In this document: positions 34,559 to 43,883 of the stretch, piece by piece | How the letters are laid out: every line of letters starts with the position of its first letter | How positions within the stretch are numbered: position 1 is the stretch's first letter | Position numbers and translations under genes: made by a program | Notes under the pieces: generated by a model | Told to the model about the DNA's origin: nothing | Database searches by the model: none | What the model saw: only the letters and a program-made list of their open reading frames with translations | Assembly (NCBI RefSeq): GCF_020687505.1 | Contig: NZ_JAJEQT010000007.1 | Direction: 5' to 3' (one strand) | DNA: 64,000 nucleotides | DNA from: Coprococcus_C hominis | GTDB lineage: Bacteria > Bacillota > Clostridia > Lachnospirales > Lachnospiraceae

Positions 34559-35362
34559 CTATTTAAAAAGCAGCACGCAGATGCCTGCAAGAATCAGCAA
34601 ATGCAGCGGATAGAATATGTAAAATACCCATTTTAGTTTTAAGCCACGCTTCCCATTATAGAAGTGCACAATGCCAGCATCCGCAAGCGCACATAATTCT
34701 GACATGTTTAATACCGATAATACAATACAGGGAACTGCCATCTGCAGTTCCTTTTTTTGATTCCGGAATCCATACGCCGCACAGATTGCCAATACGCCAA
34801 TCGCACCATAATCAGTATGCAACGCATATGCAAGTGCTGCCCCAAGCGCAGTCACACCAACGATCAGAATCGTTTTCAAAATCGTATCTATTTGCAGGAC
34901 TCGCAGTCCCTCCAATACCGTCAGCACAATCATGCCGATTGCCAGTGTAAAGAATACATTCTGGCTGGTAAATTCCAATACATGCCCTTTCAAGATGCTA
35001 TTCGTCGACAGATTCACTGCCAGATCAAACGGAATCTCCGAAATAATCGCAAAAAGCAGCAGTCGTCCAATATAGAGAAACCGGTTATGTGTATACTGAA
35101 ATCCCTCTAGCAACAGAAAAATAAAAATGGGAAATGCCAATCTGCCAATGCCACGCAGAACATAATACAGGATAACCATCCCTGTCATACGCACATTTCC
35201 AAATGCATCAAAATTATCCGAATTTCGCTGGACAAGCTGTAACACAATGGTTGCCCCAATGTGATCAATCAGCATCGTGATCATAGCAATGATCTTGAGC
35301 GTACTGCCTGTAATTCCCGTGCGTATAACTTCTGTTTTTTCTGCCTGCATCGTCTGTTCCAA
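34559..35362 (-). CDS. TraX family membrane protein
   Basis: The 267-residue protein has about eight membrane helices and the TraX features STLKIIAMITMLIDHIGA at the start and GRLAFPIFIFLLLEGFQYT near 95. In F plasmid TraX acetylates pilin; chromosomal Firmicutes homologues are of unknown role and may be acyltransferases. It ends with the typical YIFYPLHLLIL segment. It is convergent with the FliD-like gene, 6 bp apart. Confidence 0.85.
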   Translation of the reverse strand: MEQTMQAEKTEVIRTGITGSTLKIIAMITMLIDHIGATIVLQLVQRNSDNFDAFGNVRMTGMVILYYVLRGIGRLAFPIFIFLLLEGFQYTHNRFLYIGRLLLFAIISEIPFDLAVNLSTNSILKGHVLEFTSQNVFFTLAIGMIVLTVLEGLRVLQIDTILKTILIVGVTALGAALAYALHTDYGAIGVLAICAAYGFRNQKKELQMAVPCIVLSVLNMSELCALADAGIVHFYNGKRGLKLKWVFYIFYPLHLLILAGICVLLFK

Positions 35363-35420
35363 TCTACCAGTCTCCCTCTTCTTTCATTGTGCGCACATTC
35401 GTCATCCTGTTCTGCGGCAG

Positions 35421-36068
35421 TTACGCTTTCATCTCCTGAAACACTCTGGCAGCCACTTCCGGAAGGTCACTGAACTTCTCGATTTCTGCAACTTCTGTAT
35501 TGATCGTTCCAAATCCATATTTTGCATGGATGAAGGTCGCACCCGCCTGCATCGTCGCATCATAATCGCCCTGGATATCCCCGACATAGATGGTCTGCTC
35601 CAGACCATTTCGCTCCATCACAAGACGGATGTTATCCCCCTTGCTCTTCTCGTTATTTCCATAACATTCAATATCTTCAAAATACTGTCCAAAATTATAA
35701 TAGTCCAGAAATGCCTCGATATAGCCACTCTGGCAGTTACTTACGATATACAGATGATACTGTTCTTTGAGTTTTTTCAGTGTATTCTCCAACTCCGGGT
35801 AAAGTTTTCCTCCGTTTCTGCGGAGATACTCATTCTCCCAGTCACCGCATTTTCCAACCAGAGATTTCTGTTCCGCCGAAGTAAGCTCCGGGAAAAAAAT
35901 ATCTCCTATCACGTCCATTGTTTTGCCCATCACCCGCTTGATATCCTGCTCGGTAACTGCCATATCTTTCTTATACTCGTTTTGAATCACCTGTGTCCAT
36001 GATTTTGCGACTCCATCCGCAGAATCCCACAATGTGCCATCCATGTCAAATATGATACCCTGTTTCAT
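35421..36068 (-). CDS. HAD-superfamily phosphatase
   Basis: The 215-residue protein has all HAD motifs: FDMDGTLWDS (nucleophile Asp9), VSNCQSG with the Ser/Asn of motif II, Lys in SKGDNIRLV, and IYVGDIQGDYD (acidic motif IV). The cap is the four-helix type of phosphoglycolate phosphatase-like enzymes. The substrate is unknown. It is divergent from nothing close; the MATE gene lies upstream on the same strand. Confidence 0.85.
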   Translation of the reverse strand: MKQGIIFDMDGTLWDSADGVAKSWTQVIQNEYKKDMAVTEQDIKRVMGKTMDVIGDIFFPELTSAEQKSLVGKCGDWENEYLRRNGGKLYPELENTLKKLKEQYHLYIVSNCQSGYIEAFLDYYNFGQYFEDIECYGNNEKSKGDNIRLVMERNGLEQTIYVGDIQGDYDATMQAGATFIHAKYGFGTINTEVAEIEKFSDLPEVAARVFQEMKA

Positions 36069-36189
36069 CGTAAGTCTCCTTTATATTAAAATTTATACCT
36101 TATTTATTCCCAGAATTATTTTCTGCATACACATGTACCGTCCGCATGATCTGCATCATCAAATACCGCATGCCAAATATGTTTGTGCG

Positions 36190-37584
36190 TTACTGTGCCA
36201 TGCTCTGTGTCTTCAACCGCCTGCTTATCCTACGACGCACAATCACAAAGCAGACCACGTGTGCGCAGATCGTGATGATCCAGCTTACCGGATAGGTCAG
36301 ATACAGCGACTGCGGTGTATGGAACTGCTCGTATATGCGGAAAAATGTAAATATCCACAACAGTCGGAGTCCGCACGCACCAATCAGAGATACGATCGTC
36401 GGCATCACGGAATACCCAAGTCCGCGCAGTGAGCCAACCATGACATCCATAATACCACACAGCGCATAAACTGTACATATAATCTTCAGACGATTCATAC
36501 CAGCCGCTTTCACAGCCGCACTTCTCGTATAAAATCCAAGCAGATCCGGTCCGAAGAATACCGCCAGATTGCCAAGCACCAGACCGGTCACGATCACGCA
36601 TGCCTGTGCCGTAAATAAAATTTTATTCACACGCTCGTATTTGCCCGCGCCGACATTCTGGCTCGTGAAGCTGATCGTACCCTGATAAAATGAGTTCATC
36701 GATACATACACAAAGCCCTCGATATTGCTAGCCGCAGAATTCCCGGCAACGACCGTCGATCCAAAAGAATTGACGGACGACTGGATAATGACATTTGATA
36801 TCGCAAAAATCACGCCCTGCAGACTCGCCGGGAGTCCGATCCGCAGAATCTCTGCAAACCGCTTCGGATGAATGCGAAGCTTTGATGGCGTCAGACGGAT
36901 ACTGCCCTTCTCCTTCATCATACAGCGGATGACCAGACTGGCAGAGATCGTCTCAGAAATAACCGTCGCCAGTGCAACACCTGCCACGCTCATACGGAAC
37001 ACGATTACAAAAAGCAGGTTCAGTCCAATATTGATAACACCTGCCGCCGACAGGTAGTAAAGTGGTCGTTTCGTATCTCCGACCGCACGCAGGATGGCAC
37101 TGCCGAAGTTATATACCATCATGGATGTCATACCTATAAAATAAATGCGCAGATACGTTGTCGCAAGCGGAAGTACATCCTCTGGTGTCTGCATCCAGAT
37201 CAGAATCTGTCTCGCTCCGATACAACCGATCACAGTCAGAATGATGCCGCTGAAAACACTCAAAAGCATCGCCGTATGTACGGTATCGCTGACATCTTCC
37301 TCTGCCTTCGCACCATAGAACCGCGCCACCAGTACATTTGCACCAATTGACAGTCCCAGGAAAAAGTTCGTCAACAGATTGATGAGCGCTGTGTTGCTTC
37401 CGACTGCTGCAAGCGCCGTATCCCCTGCAAAGTTTCCAACAACGATGATATCAGCCGCATTGAATAAAAGCTGCAGCACGCTCGAACACATCAGTGGCAG
37501 CGTGAACGCCAGCAGCTTCGGCAGGATGGCACCGTTGCACATATCAATCTCATATTTTTTCTTACTTTTCGTCTCTCCGGACAC
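36190..37584 (-). CDS. MATE family efflux transporter
   Basis: The 464-residue protein has 12 membrane helices in two repeats, each starting with the MATE pattern (LLAFTLPLMCSSVLQLLFNAADIIVVGNFAG at residue 25, and LRIGLPASLQGVIFAISNVIIQSSVN at 250). MATE pumps export cationic drugs with Na+ or H+. It lies 15 bp downstream of the HD-domain gene. A second MATE gene is at 50895-52304. Confidence 0.92.
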   Translation of the reverse strand: MSGETKSKKKYEIDMCNGAILPKLLAFTLPLMCSSVLQLLFNAADIIVVGNFAGDTALAAVGSNTALINLLTNFFLGLSIGANVLVARFYGAKAEEDVSDTVHTAMLLSVFSGIILTVIGCIGARQILIWMQTPEDVLPLATTYLRIYFIGMTSMMVYNFGSAILRAVGDTKRPLYYLSAAGVINIGLNLLFVIVFRMSVAGVALATVISETISASLVIRCMMKEKGSIRLTPSKLRIHPKRFAEILRIGLPASLQGVIFAISNVIIQSSVNSFGSTVVAGNSAASNIEGFVYVSMNSFYQGTISFTSQNVGAGKYERVNKILFTAQACVIVTGLVLGNLAVFFGPDLLGFYTRSAAVKAAGMNRLKIICTVYALCGIMDVMVGSLRGLGYSVMPTIVSLIGACGLRLLWIFTFFRIYEQFHTPQSLYLTYPVSWIITICAHVVCFVIVRRRISRRLKTQSMAQ

Positions 37585-37599
37585 GATGTTTCGCCTCCA

Positions 37600-38187
37600 T
37601 TACTGTAGATTTCCATTCTCAATATTCGGCTTCAGGAAATTATCGTATGCATAATCCCACAACGTCTTCGAACCTTCCGGCGTGATCTCGTTGCGCTTCA
37701 TTACCTGTTCCGCACGCACGCCCCGGTCTTTCCAGTCAAAGCCACCTGTACTTGCAGTGAGCATCATCGGCTGCAGGTTATCCATCGCGCGTGCAAACTT
37801 CGCTTCCGGCGTCTCCTTCGCCTCGAACTCCAGCCAGATATCATACAGTTTCTTCGCCTGATCCGCTGGAAGCAGATTGTAGATGCGGTCTGCCGCTTTC
37901 TTCTCCCGCGCTTCCTGCGTCTTCTTGCCTTCCTCATCATAGGCGTAAGTGTCTCCCGCATCGATTTCCACCAGATCGTGGATTAAGAGCATCGTGACTG
38001 TCCGCAGCACGTCAATCTTCTCATTTGCATATTCGGAAAGCAGAATCGTCATAATTGCCATATGCCATGCGTGTTCTGCATCATTTTCCCGACGTTTTCC
38101 ATCAGTTAACTTCGTCATCCGGGTAATGAATTTCTCCTTGTCGATCTCCCGGATGAAATCCATCTGTTTGTCTAATCGTTCGTTCAT
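37600..38187 (-). CDS. HD-domain phosphohydrolase (YfbR-like)
   Basis: The 195-residue protein has HAWHMAIMTILL (HxxxH) near residue 40 and LLIHDLVEIDAGDT near 68, which are the metal ligands of HD hydrolases. It is similar in length and motif spacing to YfbR-type 5'-deoxynucleotidases and HD_3 family proteins. The exact nucleotide substrate is not known. It probably shares a transcript with the MATE gene that follows. Confidence 0.85.
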   Translation of the reverse strand: MNERLDKQMDFIREIDKEKFITRMTKLTDGKRRENDAEHAWHMAIMTILLSEYANEKIDVLRTVTMLLIHDLVEIDAGDTYAYDEEGKKTQEAREKKAADRIYNLLPADQAKKLYDIWLEFEAKETPEAKFARAMDNLQPMMLTASTGGFDWKDRGVRAEQVMKRNEITPEGSKTLWDYAYDNFLKPNIENGNLQ

Positions 38188-38210
38188 TTTACGTTCACTC
38201 CATTTTTATA

Positions 38211-38253
38211 TAAATGAAAAACATGGCTGGACTTTCGCTCCCTCCATGTTTTT
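38211..38253 (-). terminator. Rho-independent terminator
   Basis: On the minus strand AAAAACATGG pairs with CCATGTTTTT around a 17-base loop, with T-rich flank, between the small membrane protein gene and the HD-domain gene. Confidence 0.75.
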
Positions 38254-38262
38254 ATTTTCGCT

Positions 38263-38574
38263 TTATGATTCTTTGGTTCTTCCGCTTGTGAACAGCACAA
38301 CTGCTGCAATCAGATCAATAATACCCTCTGCCAGATAAAACCAATGATGTCCCTGAATATTCGGGATGATATGTATCACGCTCATCAACGCCAGATACGC
38401 GCCGGTCACATAATTCATATATGGCACGCCCTTGATGATCAGGAATGCGAGTACACCACTGATTAGCAGCGTCACAATATTTCCAACCGAAAATCCCAAT
38501 ATCAGATTGACAATTCCCTTTACGATCATGTATGCCCCGATCAGAGACATCCACTTTCCGCCTGTCTGTTCCAT
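38263..38574 (-). CDS. Small four-helix membrane protein of unknown function
   Basis: I recognise no named family. The 103-residue protein has four hydrophobic segments (about 8-26, 28-48, 55-73 and 77-96) with short polar turns, such as GHHWFYLAEGI. It is a single-gene unit ended by the terminator at 38211-38253. Confidence 0.6.
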   Translation of the reverse strand: MEQTGGKWMSLIGAYMIVKGIVNLILGFSVGNIVTLLISGVLAFLIIKGVPYMNYVTGAYLALMSVIHIIPNIQGHHWFYLAEGIIDLIAAVVLFTSGRTKES

Positions 38575-38695
38575 ATCTACACCTCATTTATTTGCTTTTC
38601 AACAATACTTCTCTATGAGTGTAACACTTTGATTGGAATAACTCAAATGTTTTCTGTTAAATCTGTCTATGCTTACCACATACCCTCAAACATAT

Positions 38696-39727
38696 TTATG
38701 TATGCACAAACGTCAGGATAAACTGCGTATAGCAGCCAAGCTCGCTTCGTACCGAGATCTTACCACCCACGCCCTCGACGATGGATTTCGTCAGGGAAAG
38801 ACCGATTCCGACACTGTTCGGATTGACCTCTTTGTTGATACGATAGAAACGTTTGAAAATATTTTTCAGTTCAGACTCCGCGATGCCGCAGCCCTCATCC
38901 TTCACATAAATGCGCGTGTACATCGGATTGTCTTCCGTCCAGATATGGATCGTCGTCTGCTCGCCGGAATAGTCCGATGCATTTTTCAACAGATTGATGA
39001 TTGCTTCGGTCAGCCAGTCTCCATCGCAGACAAGCATCTGTTTCTCGTCGATCTGCACATCAATCTGCTGCCCGCGTTTCTCCGTCAGATATGCGACGCT
39101 CTCCTTCGCCTGCGCCACAATCGCATATAGACTGCACGGATGCTTCTCAAACTGGATGGCGCCCGCCTCGATACGCGCAAGTTTCAACATGGACAGCACC
39201 ATCCATTCCATACGGCTGACCTGATTTTTTGATTCCAAAAGCATCTGCTTCTGTTTGTCAACATCTGGCACGCGTCCATCATACAGCAGATCTAAAAATA
39301 CCGTGAGCGACGCAAGCGGTGTTTTCAGCTGATGGGAAATATCCGACATAATATCCCTCAGAAAGATCTTCTCCTCTTGCTCCTTGCGGTTACTCTCCTT
39401 TAACGCCTGCACCAGCTTGTACAGATTCGTATATAATTCTCCAAGTTCGCCCTGCTTATATGGTTCTGCCGGAACCTGTTCCGGTGCTTCGAGAATCTGG
39501 TTCATAATATCTACGATTGCCCGTAGCTCCCGGCTCATAGTACCGATTGAACGACGCCCTGCCACGTAAGCACTTCCAAGCAGCAGACAGCCAAGTAACA
39601 GCGTCGCCCATAACTGCCAGCCGCGCAGCCAAAGAACAAGCACAACAAAAACAGCGTATATGTTGTATGCGATACCGCCATATAAGAAAAATCGCTTATG
39701 AAATTGTTGTAATTCGTAACTTTTCAC
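38696..39727 (-). CDS. Sensor histidine kinase
   Basis: The 343-residue kinase has two close membrane helices at residues 15-55 with almost no external loop, so it probably senses within the membrane or through a partner permease. The H-box DISHQLKTPLASL, N-box INLLKNASDYSG, DEGCGIAES and GIGLSLTKSIVEG are intact. It follows the response regulator gene and the ABC permease on the same strand, a layout like that of peptide-sensing BceRS-type modules. Its regulator is interrupted by a stop codon, so the pathway may be dead. Confidence 0.88.
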   Translation of the reverse strand: MKSYELQQFHKRFFLYGGIAYNIYAVFVVLVLWLRGWQLWATLLLGCLLLGSAYVAGRRSIGTMSRELRAIVDIMNQILEAPEQVPAEPYKQGELGELYTNLYKLVQALKESNRKEQEEKIFLRDIMSDISHQLKTPLASLTVFLDLLYDGRVPDVDKQKQMLLESKNQVSRMEWMVLSMLKLARIEAGAIQFEKHPCSLYAIVAQAKESVAYLTEKRGQQIDVQIDEKQMLVCDGDWLTEAIINLLKNASDYSGEQTTIHIWTEDNPMYTRIYVKDEGCGIAESELKNIFKRFYRINKEVNPNSVGIGLSLTKSIVEGVGGKISVRSELGCYTQFILTFVHT

Positions 39728-39815
39728 CTGTATATATTATCCAGCAGCAATGCGTTTCAAACTATTTTTACAATCTGCTTCCGAAACGAATCACCTGCAC
39801 CATATGTACTCACAA

Positions 39816-40505
39816 TTACTTCCGGAACCGGTACCCCATTCCACGCACCGTCTCAATATAAGCTCCATCTTCCCCTAATTTCTGTCGAAGTCGTTTGATA
39901 TAGACCGAAAGTGTATTGTCCTCGAAAAACTCTCCATCAATATCATAGAGCTGTTCCATGATCGCACTCCGACTGATCACCTGTCCACGATGCTGCAATA
40001 AAAACCGCAACAACCGCAGCTCGCTCGTCGTACAATCAAGCTTCTCTCCATGCTGTGTCAGAACAAATGCTTCGCCGTCGTAGGCCGTATTTCCAAATGT
40101 CACAACACGATTGCTATTTTCTTGACTCGTCTGCCGTGCCTGCGTATAACGCCGGATATTCACTGCTACCCGCGCCAGCAATTCCTTCACACGATACGGT
40201 TTCGTCACATAATCATCCGCCCCAATCTCCAGCCCTTGAACAATATTTGCTTCCTCTGCAACCGCCGTCAGAAATATAATCGGGACATCGCTGTTCTTCT
40301 CCCGAAGTTACTTGCAAAACTCAAATCCAGTTCCATCCGGCAGCATCACATCCAACAGCACAAGGTCGATGCTATCGTCGAATTTCTCACGCGCCTGTGC
40401 CAGATTTCCTGCGGTTGCCACCGCATAGCCTTCCGAAGTAAGCGCATATTCCGTTCCCATTGCGAGGGCAAAATCGTCCTCCACCATCAATATCTTATGT
40501 GCCAT
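39816..40505 (-). pseudogene. OmpR-family response regulator interrupted by an in-frame TAA
   Basis: Residues 1-65 read MAHKILMVEDD...LDVMLPDGTGFEFCK with phospho-acceptor Asp52. The next codon is TAA (40308-40310). After it the same frame continues with the rest of the receiver (VPIIFLTA, GADDYVTKP) and a full winged-helix domain (TSELRLLRFLLQHRG, YIKRLRQKLGEDGAYIETVRGMGYRF). A CAA-to-TAA change explains it. Translation could restart at the internal ATG giving 130 residues with the DNA-binding domain but no phosphorylation site. Partner kinase at 38696-39727. Confidence 0.88.
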
Positions 40506-40610
40506 AATCCCCGATTCCTTCTATATTACTTGGTATTCTTACGCTTATTATACCATCAATATGAAAAAGACGCACCACCATTTCAGATGATACGTCACAT
40601 TTCTTATTTA

Positions 40611-41891
40611 TCAATCTCTCCGCATCGCTGTAAGCGGTGAAAGCTTTGCCGCCCATCGTGATGGTAAATAACCTGCAATTGTTCCAAGCAGCATCGCCAT
40701 TCCGACTGCTGATAATGCAATCTTTGGCGTAATCACAGCAATCTTCGTACCTGCTTCTAAAAGCAATGCAGATACTGCGATTCGGTTGATAATCTTCCCA
40801 AAAAGCAGTGACAATACCACGCCACACGCACCACCAACAAGTCCGTAGATACCTGCTTCCAGCAAGATCATTGCCATCAATTCCCGCTTCTCACAGCCGA
40901 GTACCTTCAAGGTTCCAATCTCCGCAACCCGGTCATAAACAGCGGTTGTCATTGTGTTGCTGATACCGATTGCTGCAACAAGGAACGAAATAAGTCCGAT
41001 GCCACCCAGCAACAACTCCAGCATTCGTACTGTACGCATCGCTGTATCACGGTACTCCTTCATATTCGTTGTCTGATATCCCATATCCTGTAATTTCTTG
41101 ACAACAAACTCAACGTCTTCCATCTTACCGACTTCGACAACCACGCTTGAATACACCCACAAGGTGTATGCATTTCCGTTCTTGTCGAGTGGCTGTCCAA
41201 GCACATTTCCCTGTGCTGCATGTTTCTTCAGATATGCGCGCAGCACATCAATATCGCAATAAATGCTCTGCGACTGCTCACTGAACTCGTCTGCGTCCCC
41301 CTGCATCACTCCCGCGATCGTCAGCCGATCTGTGATTTCATTTTCATCAAGTCCCAGTGAAACCTTCGCCTTCTCGCCAATCCATGCGTTCAGGTCGCCT
41401 TTTCCGTCTTGGTAGCTGGTCATAGATCCTTCGTGGAAGAACATGTAACCCATCGCATTTCCGATCACCAGCTCTGGTTTCCGCGCATGCTCCGACAGGC
41501 TGGATGTATCGGTCAGCGCGATTGCGGATAACTGCTCCGATGGGATACCAACCAGATTCGTATACGCGGTATATTGACCGACCTGAATATTCGTAAATAC
41601 TTCATAGCGCGGATAGACATTCGCAACCTTGTCGAGCTTTGCAAGCTTCTCTATGGTATGGTCGGTCAGAAGCATTTTCTTGTTCTGGTTGTTCTCCGGT
41701 GTCTGCACGGTGATCTGCCGAATCGAAACATCATCGCCATAGCCTTGCAGGAGTTCCCGCTTCACGCCCATTCCGAGCGACAGCAGAGAGACAACCGCTA
41801 CCACGCCGATCATCACGCCAAGGAGAGTCAGGATGGTTCGCGCTCTTCTACGCTTAATATTTTGAATTGTTAAATGCATGATAAATTTCAC
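40611..41891 (-). CDS. ABC transporter permease (MacB/FtsX type)
   Basis: The 426-residue protein has an N-terminal helix preceded by RRARTILTLLGVMIGVV, a large external domain of about 200 residues and three C-terminal helices with the FtsX pattern (GGIGLISFLVAAIGISNTM, YDRVAEIGTLKVLGCEKREL). These permeases drive lipoprotein or peptide extrusion or sensing. It starts with GTG at 41891, AGGAGG five bases upstream. The hairpin element E2 ends immediately before this ribosome-binding site. It is probably partner to the ATPase at 43184-43852. Confidence 0.9.
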   Translation of the reverse strand: MKFIMHLTIQNIKRRRARTILTLLGVMIGVVAVVSLLSLGMGVKRELLQGYGDDVSIRQITVQTPENNQNKKMLLTDHTIEKLAKLDKVANVYPRYEVFTNIQVGQYTAYTNLVGIPSEQLSAIALTDTSSLSEHARKPELVIGNAMGYMFFHEGSMTSYQDGKGDLNAWIGEKAKVSLGLDENEITDRLTIAGVMQGDADEFSEQSQSIYCDIDVLRAYLKKHAAQGNVLGQPLDKNGNAYTLWVYSSVVVEVGKMEDVEFVVKKLQDMGYQTTNMKEYRDTAMRTVRMLELLLGGIGLISFLVAAIGISNTMTTAVYDRVAEIGTLKVLGCEKRELMAMILLEAGIYGLVGGACGVVLSLLFGKIINRIAVSALLLEAGTKIAVITPKIALSAVGMAMLLGTIAGYLPSRWAAKLSPLTAMRRD

Positions 41892-41905
41892 GGATTCCTC
41901 CTTTT

Positions 41906-42101
41906 CGCAAATCCATATAGTTTATCGTGAGTTGTTCAGAAATACAATTCTATGCAGACACGCTCTCGCTCACTTCATCACGCAATGGTACTAAACTCAC
42001 GTCAAACAAGTTTGCCGTTCGCTAAGTGCCAGCGTGCTTCAATGGTCTGCTTTAGAATATGTATTTCTGAACAACTCAATTTACACTTTTGGGGATTTGC
42101 G
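41906..42101. repeat. Long hairpin element E2 (196 bp)
   Basis: It has the same plan as E1. Outer arms CGCAAATCC/GGATTTGCG (9 of 9) are followed by about 13 unpaired bases. Middle arms GAGTTGTTCAGAAATACA plus ATTCTA are matched with one bulged base, and inner arms are GCAGAC/GTCTGC. The arm sequences differ completely from E1. The core shares CGCTCTCGCTCACTTC, ACTAAACTC, TAAGTGC and CAATGGTCTGC with E1 and has a small hairpin CAAACAAGTTTG where E1 has another. It separates the CARDB-like gene from the permease inside an apparent operon. Confidence 0.85.
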
Positions 42102-42117
42102 ATTTCTCCATTTCACC

Positions 42118-43077
42118 TTATCGTGAACGTTTTTTGTTAATAGTTACACCCACGAATACGCCAACTGCAAGCACGCAGACACAGATCAGGAGAATCTGCC
42201 ATGTGGCAGGTCCGGTCTTCTCTGGTGCTTCCTTCAAGACCTCCAGATCTTCGTAATCGACCGTCTCAATGTAGAAGGATACATCCATTTTTTCTTCGTG
42301 CTTATTGCCATTCCGGTCTTCGTAGGTCACAATGATCCAATCCTCCGGTTTTGCCATCTCTTCAAAATCAGTTACCATGACTGCCTTTGCCAGAAGATCT
42401 ACGTTGCCGCTTTTTCCTGTGTCAATATTGCCGATGTATGTCTCCTGCTTCTCCACGTGTTTTCCTTCCACGCGGGCATTTACATTGTAGAGCATGCCCT
42501 CGCCGAGGTTGTTGACCTGCGCGGTAATCTCCACCTCGTCACCGACCTTCGCATCATCTGTCATAACATCTGTCACAGATATGCGCTGCTTCAGATATAC
42601 TGGCAGATACAACGTATCCTCCATCTCAAATGCCTCGCCGGAAGTATTCTCGTACCCCATCTTCACAGAAAGCTTGTACGTCTTCTCTGCAAGTCCCGCT
42701 GCCGCCTGCATGGAAAATGTCTGCTCACTGGTTTCATTTCCAGCAATCTCTGCCACATAAGCACTTCCTGTTCCAGTAACCGGGATGATCTCGCCACCTT
42801 CCGAAGCGACTGTCACTTTCATATTTTTGACTTTGTTCTTGGAAGTATTCAGAATCTCCAGAGTCAGATTAAAATTATCTCCGGAATAGATCGTCGCGGC
42901 TGATACTTTGTAACCGGAAACCAATACCTTCGGTGTCGCCGCCTGTGCGGAATACGGACATACAGTTGCAGCTACACTCAAAACCACCAGAATAGCAAGG
43001 ATAATCTCTCTTAAATGGTGATTTCTTCTTTGATGTTTGCTTTGTTGATTTTTCCATCCTGACTTATTTGCCATCAT
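42118..43077 (-). CDS. Extracytoplasmic CARDB-like adaptor anchored by a C-terminal helix
   Basis: The 319-residue protein has a signal-type N-terminal helix (EIILAILVVLSVAATVC) and two Ig-like beta domains (about 60-160 and 165-275; VSAATIYSGDNFNLTLEILNTSKNKV is typical of CARDB/S-layer-like modules). One C-terminal helix (WQILLICVCVLAVGVFVGV) has a basic tail. It probably stands outside the cell as a partner of the ABC permeases, like a periplasmic adaptor in MacAB systems. The ATG at 43077 follows GGAGAGAAA; a frame 17 codons longer has no ribosome-binding site. Confidence 0.75.
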   Translation of the reverse strand: MMANKSGWKNQQSKHQRRNHHLREIILAILVVLSVAATVCPYSAQAATPKVLVSGYKVSAATIYSGDNFNLTLEILNTSKNKVKNMKVTVASEGGEIIPVTGTGSAYVAEIAGNETSEQTFSMQAAAGLAEKTYKLSVKMGYENTSGEAFEMEDTLYLPVYLKQRISVTDVMTDDAKVGDEVEITAQVNNLGEGMLYNVNARVEGKHVEKQETYIGNIDTGKSGNVDLLAKAVMVTDFEEMAKPEDWIIVTYEDRNGNKHEEKMDVSFYIETVDYEDLEVLKEAPEKTGPATWQILLICVCVLAVGVFVGVTINKKRSR

Positions 43078-43183
43078 TTTCTCTCCTTTAATTCTGCCCT
43101 GTTTTTCCCTGTCTTTTAGGCATCTCACAAAGTTCTCTTCACCTATCTAAGTCCGTCTTTCTAACAACCTATCGTTTTCCTGC

Positions 43184-43852
43184 TCACTCCTCGGTCAGCT
43201 TACCATCTGTGATCCGCACGATGCGGTCTGCCTCTCTGGCAAGATCGATGTTATGTGTGATCAGCACAAGGGTCTGATTCAGCTTCTTTACAGAGTCCTG
43301 CAGCAGCGCCATAACTTCATTTCCATTTGTAGAATCAAGTGCTCCGGTCGGCTCATCGGCAAGAATCAGAGACGGGCGGTTTGCAAGTGCCCGCGCGATT
43401 GCCGCGCGCTGTTGCTGTCCGCCGGACAACTGGTTTGGCAGATGCTTCCGTCTGTCTTTCAAACCAAGCATCTCAATGACATGGTCGATGTACTCCCGAT
43501 CCGGTTTCTTATGATCCAACAGAATCGGCATCTGAATATTCTCCTCCACAGTCAGAACTGGAATCAGATGATACGACTGAAATACAAATCCGATTTTTCT
43601 CCGGCGGAACACCGACATTTCCTCATCCTTCAATGTTGTGATATCCCGGTCGTCCACGATTACTTTTCCATTCGTAACCGTGTCGACACCGCCCATGACA
43701 TGCAGCAGTGTGGACTTGCCGGAGCCAGACGCTCCGACCACTGCCAGACTTTCTCCTTTTTGCACGGTCAGATTCACATCATCGAGCGCCCAAACCCGTG
43801 TGTCTCCGCTTCCATATATCTTCGTGACATGTTCCATCTTTACAATATCCAT
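43184..43852 (-). CDS. ABC transporter ATP-binding protein (LolD/MacB type)
   Basis: The 222-residue ATPase has Walker A GASGSGKST, the Q-loop FVFQSYHLIPVLTV, the signature LSGGQQQR and Walker B LILADEPTGALDS, with the closing His in ITHNIDLA. The sequence is of the LolD/MacB/FtsE type that partners FtsX-like permeases. It sits between the repeat ORF and the CARDB-like gene, with permeases at both ends of the locus (44238-46460 and 40611-41891). Confidence 0.95.
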   Translation of the reverse strand: MDIVKMEHVTKIYGSGDTRVWALDDVNLTVQKGESLAVVGASGSGKSTLLHVMGGVDTVTNGKVIVDDRDITTLKDEEMSVFRRRKIGFVFQSYHLIPVLTVEENIQMPILLDHKKPDREYIDHVIEMLGLKDRRKHLPNQLSGGQQQRAAIARALANRPSLILADEPTGALDSTNGNEVMALLQDSVKKLNQTLVLITHNIDLAREADRIVRITDGKLTEE

Positions 43853-43883
43853 GTTGATTTCCCTCCTGATATCTTTATTTTTG

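Noticed and set aside
40308..40310. In-frame TAA in the response regulator as a recoding site
   Set aside because: No known recoding uses TAA in bacteria, no structure was seen beside it, and the C-to-T change gives a simple explanation.
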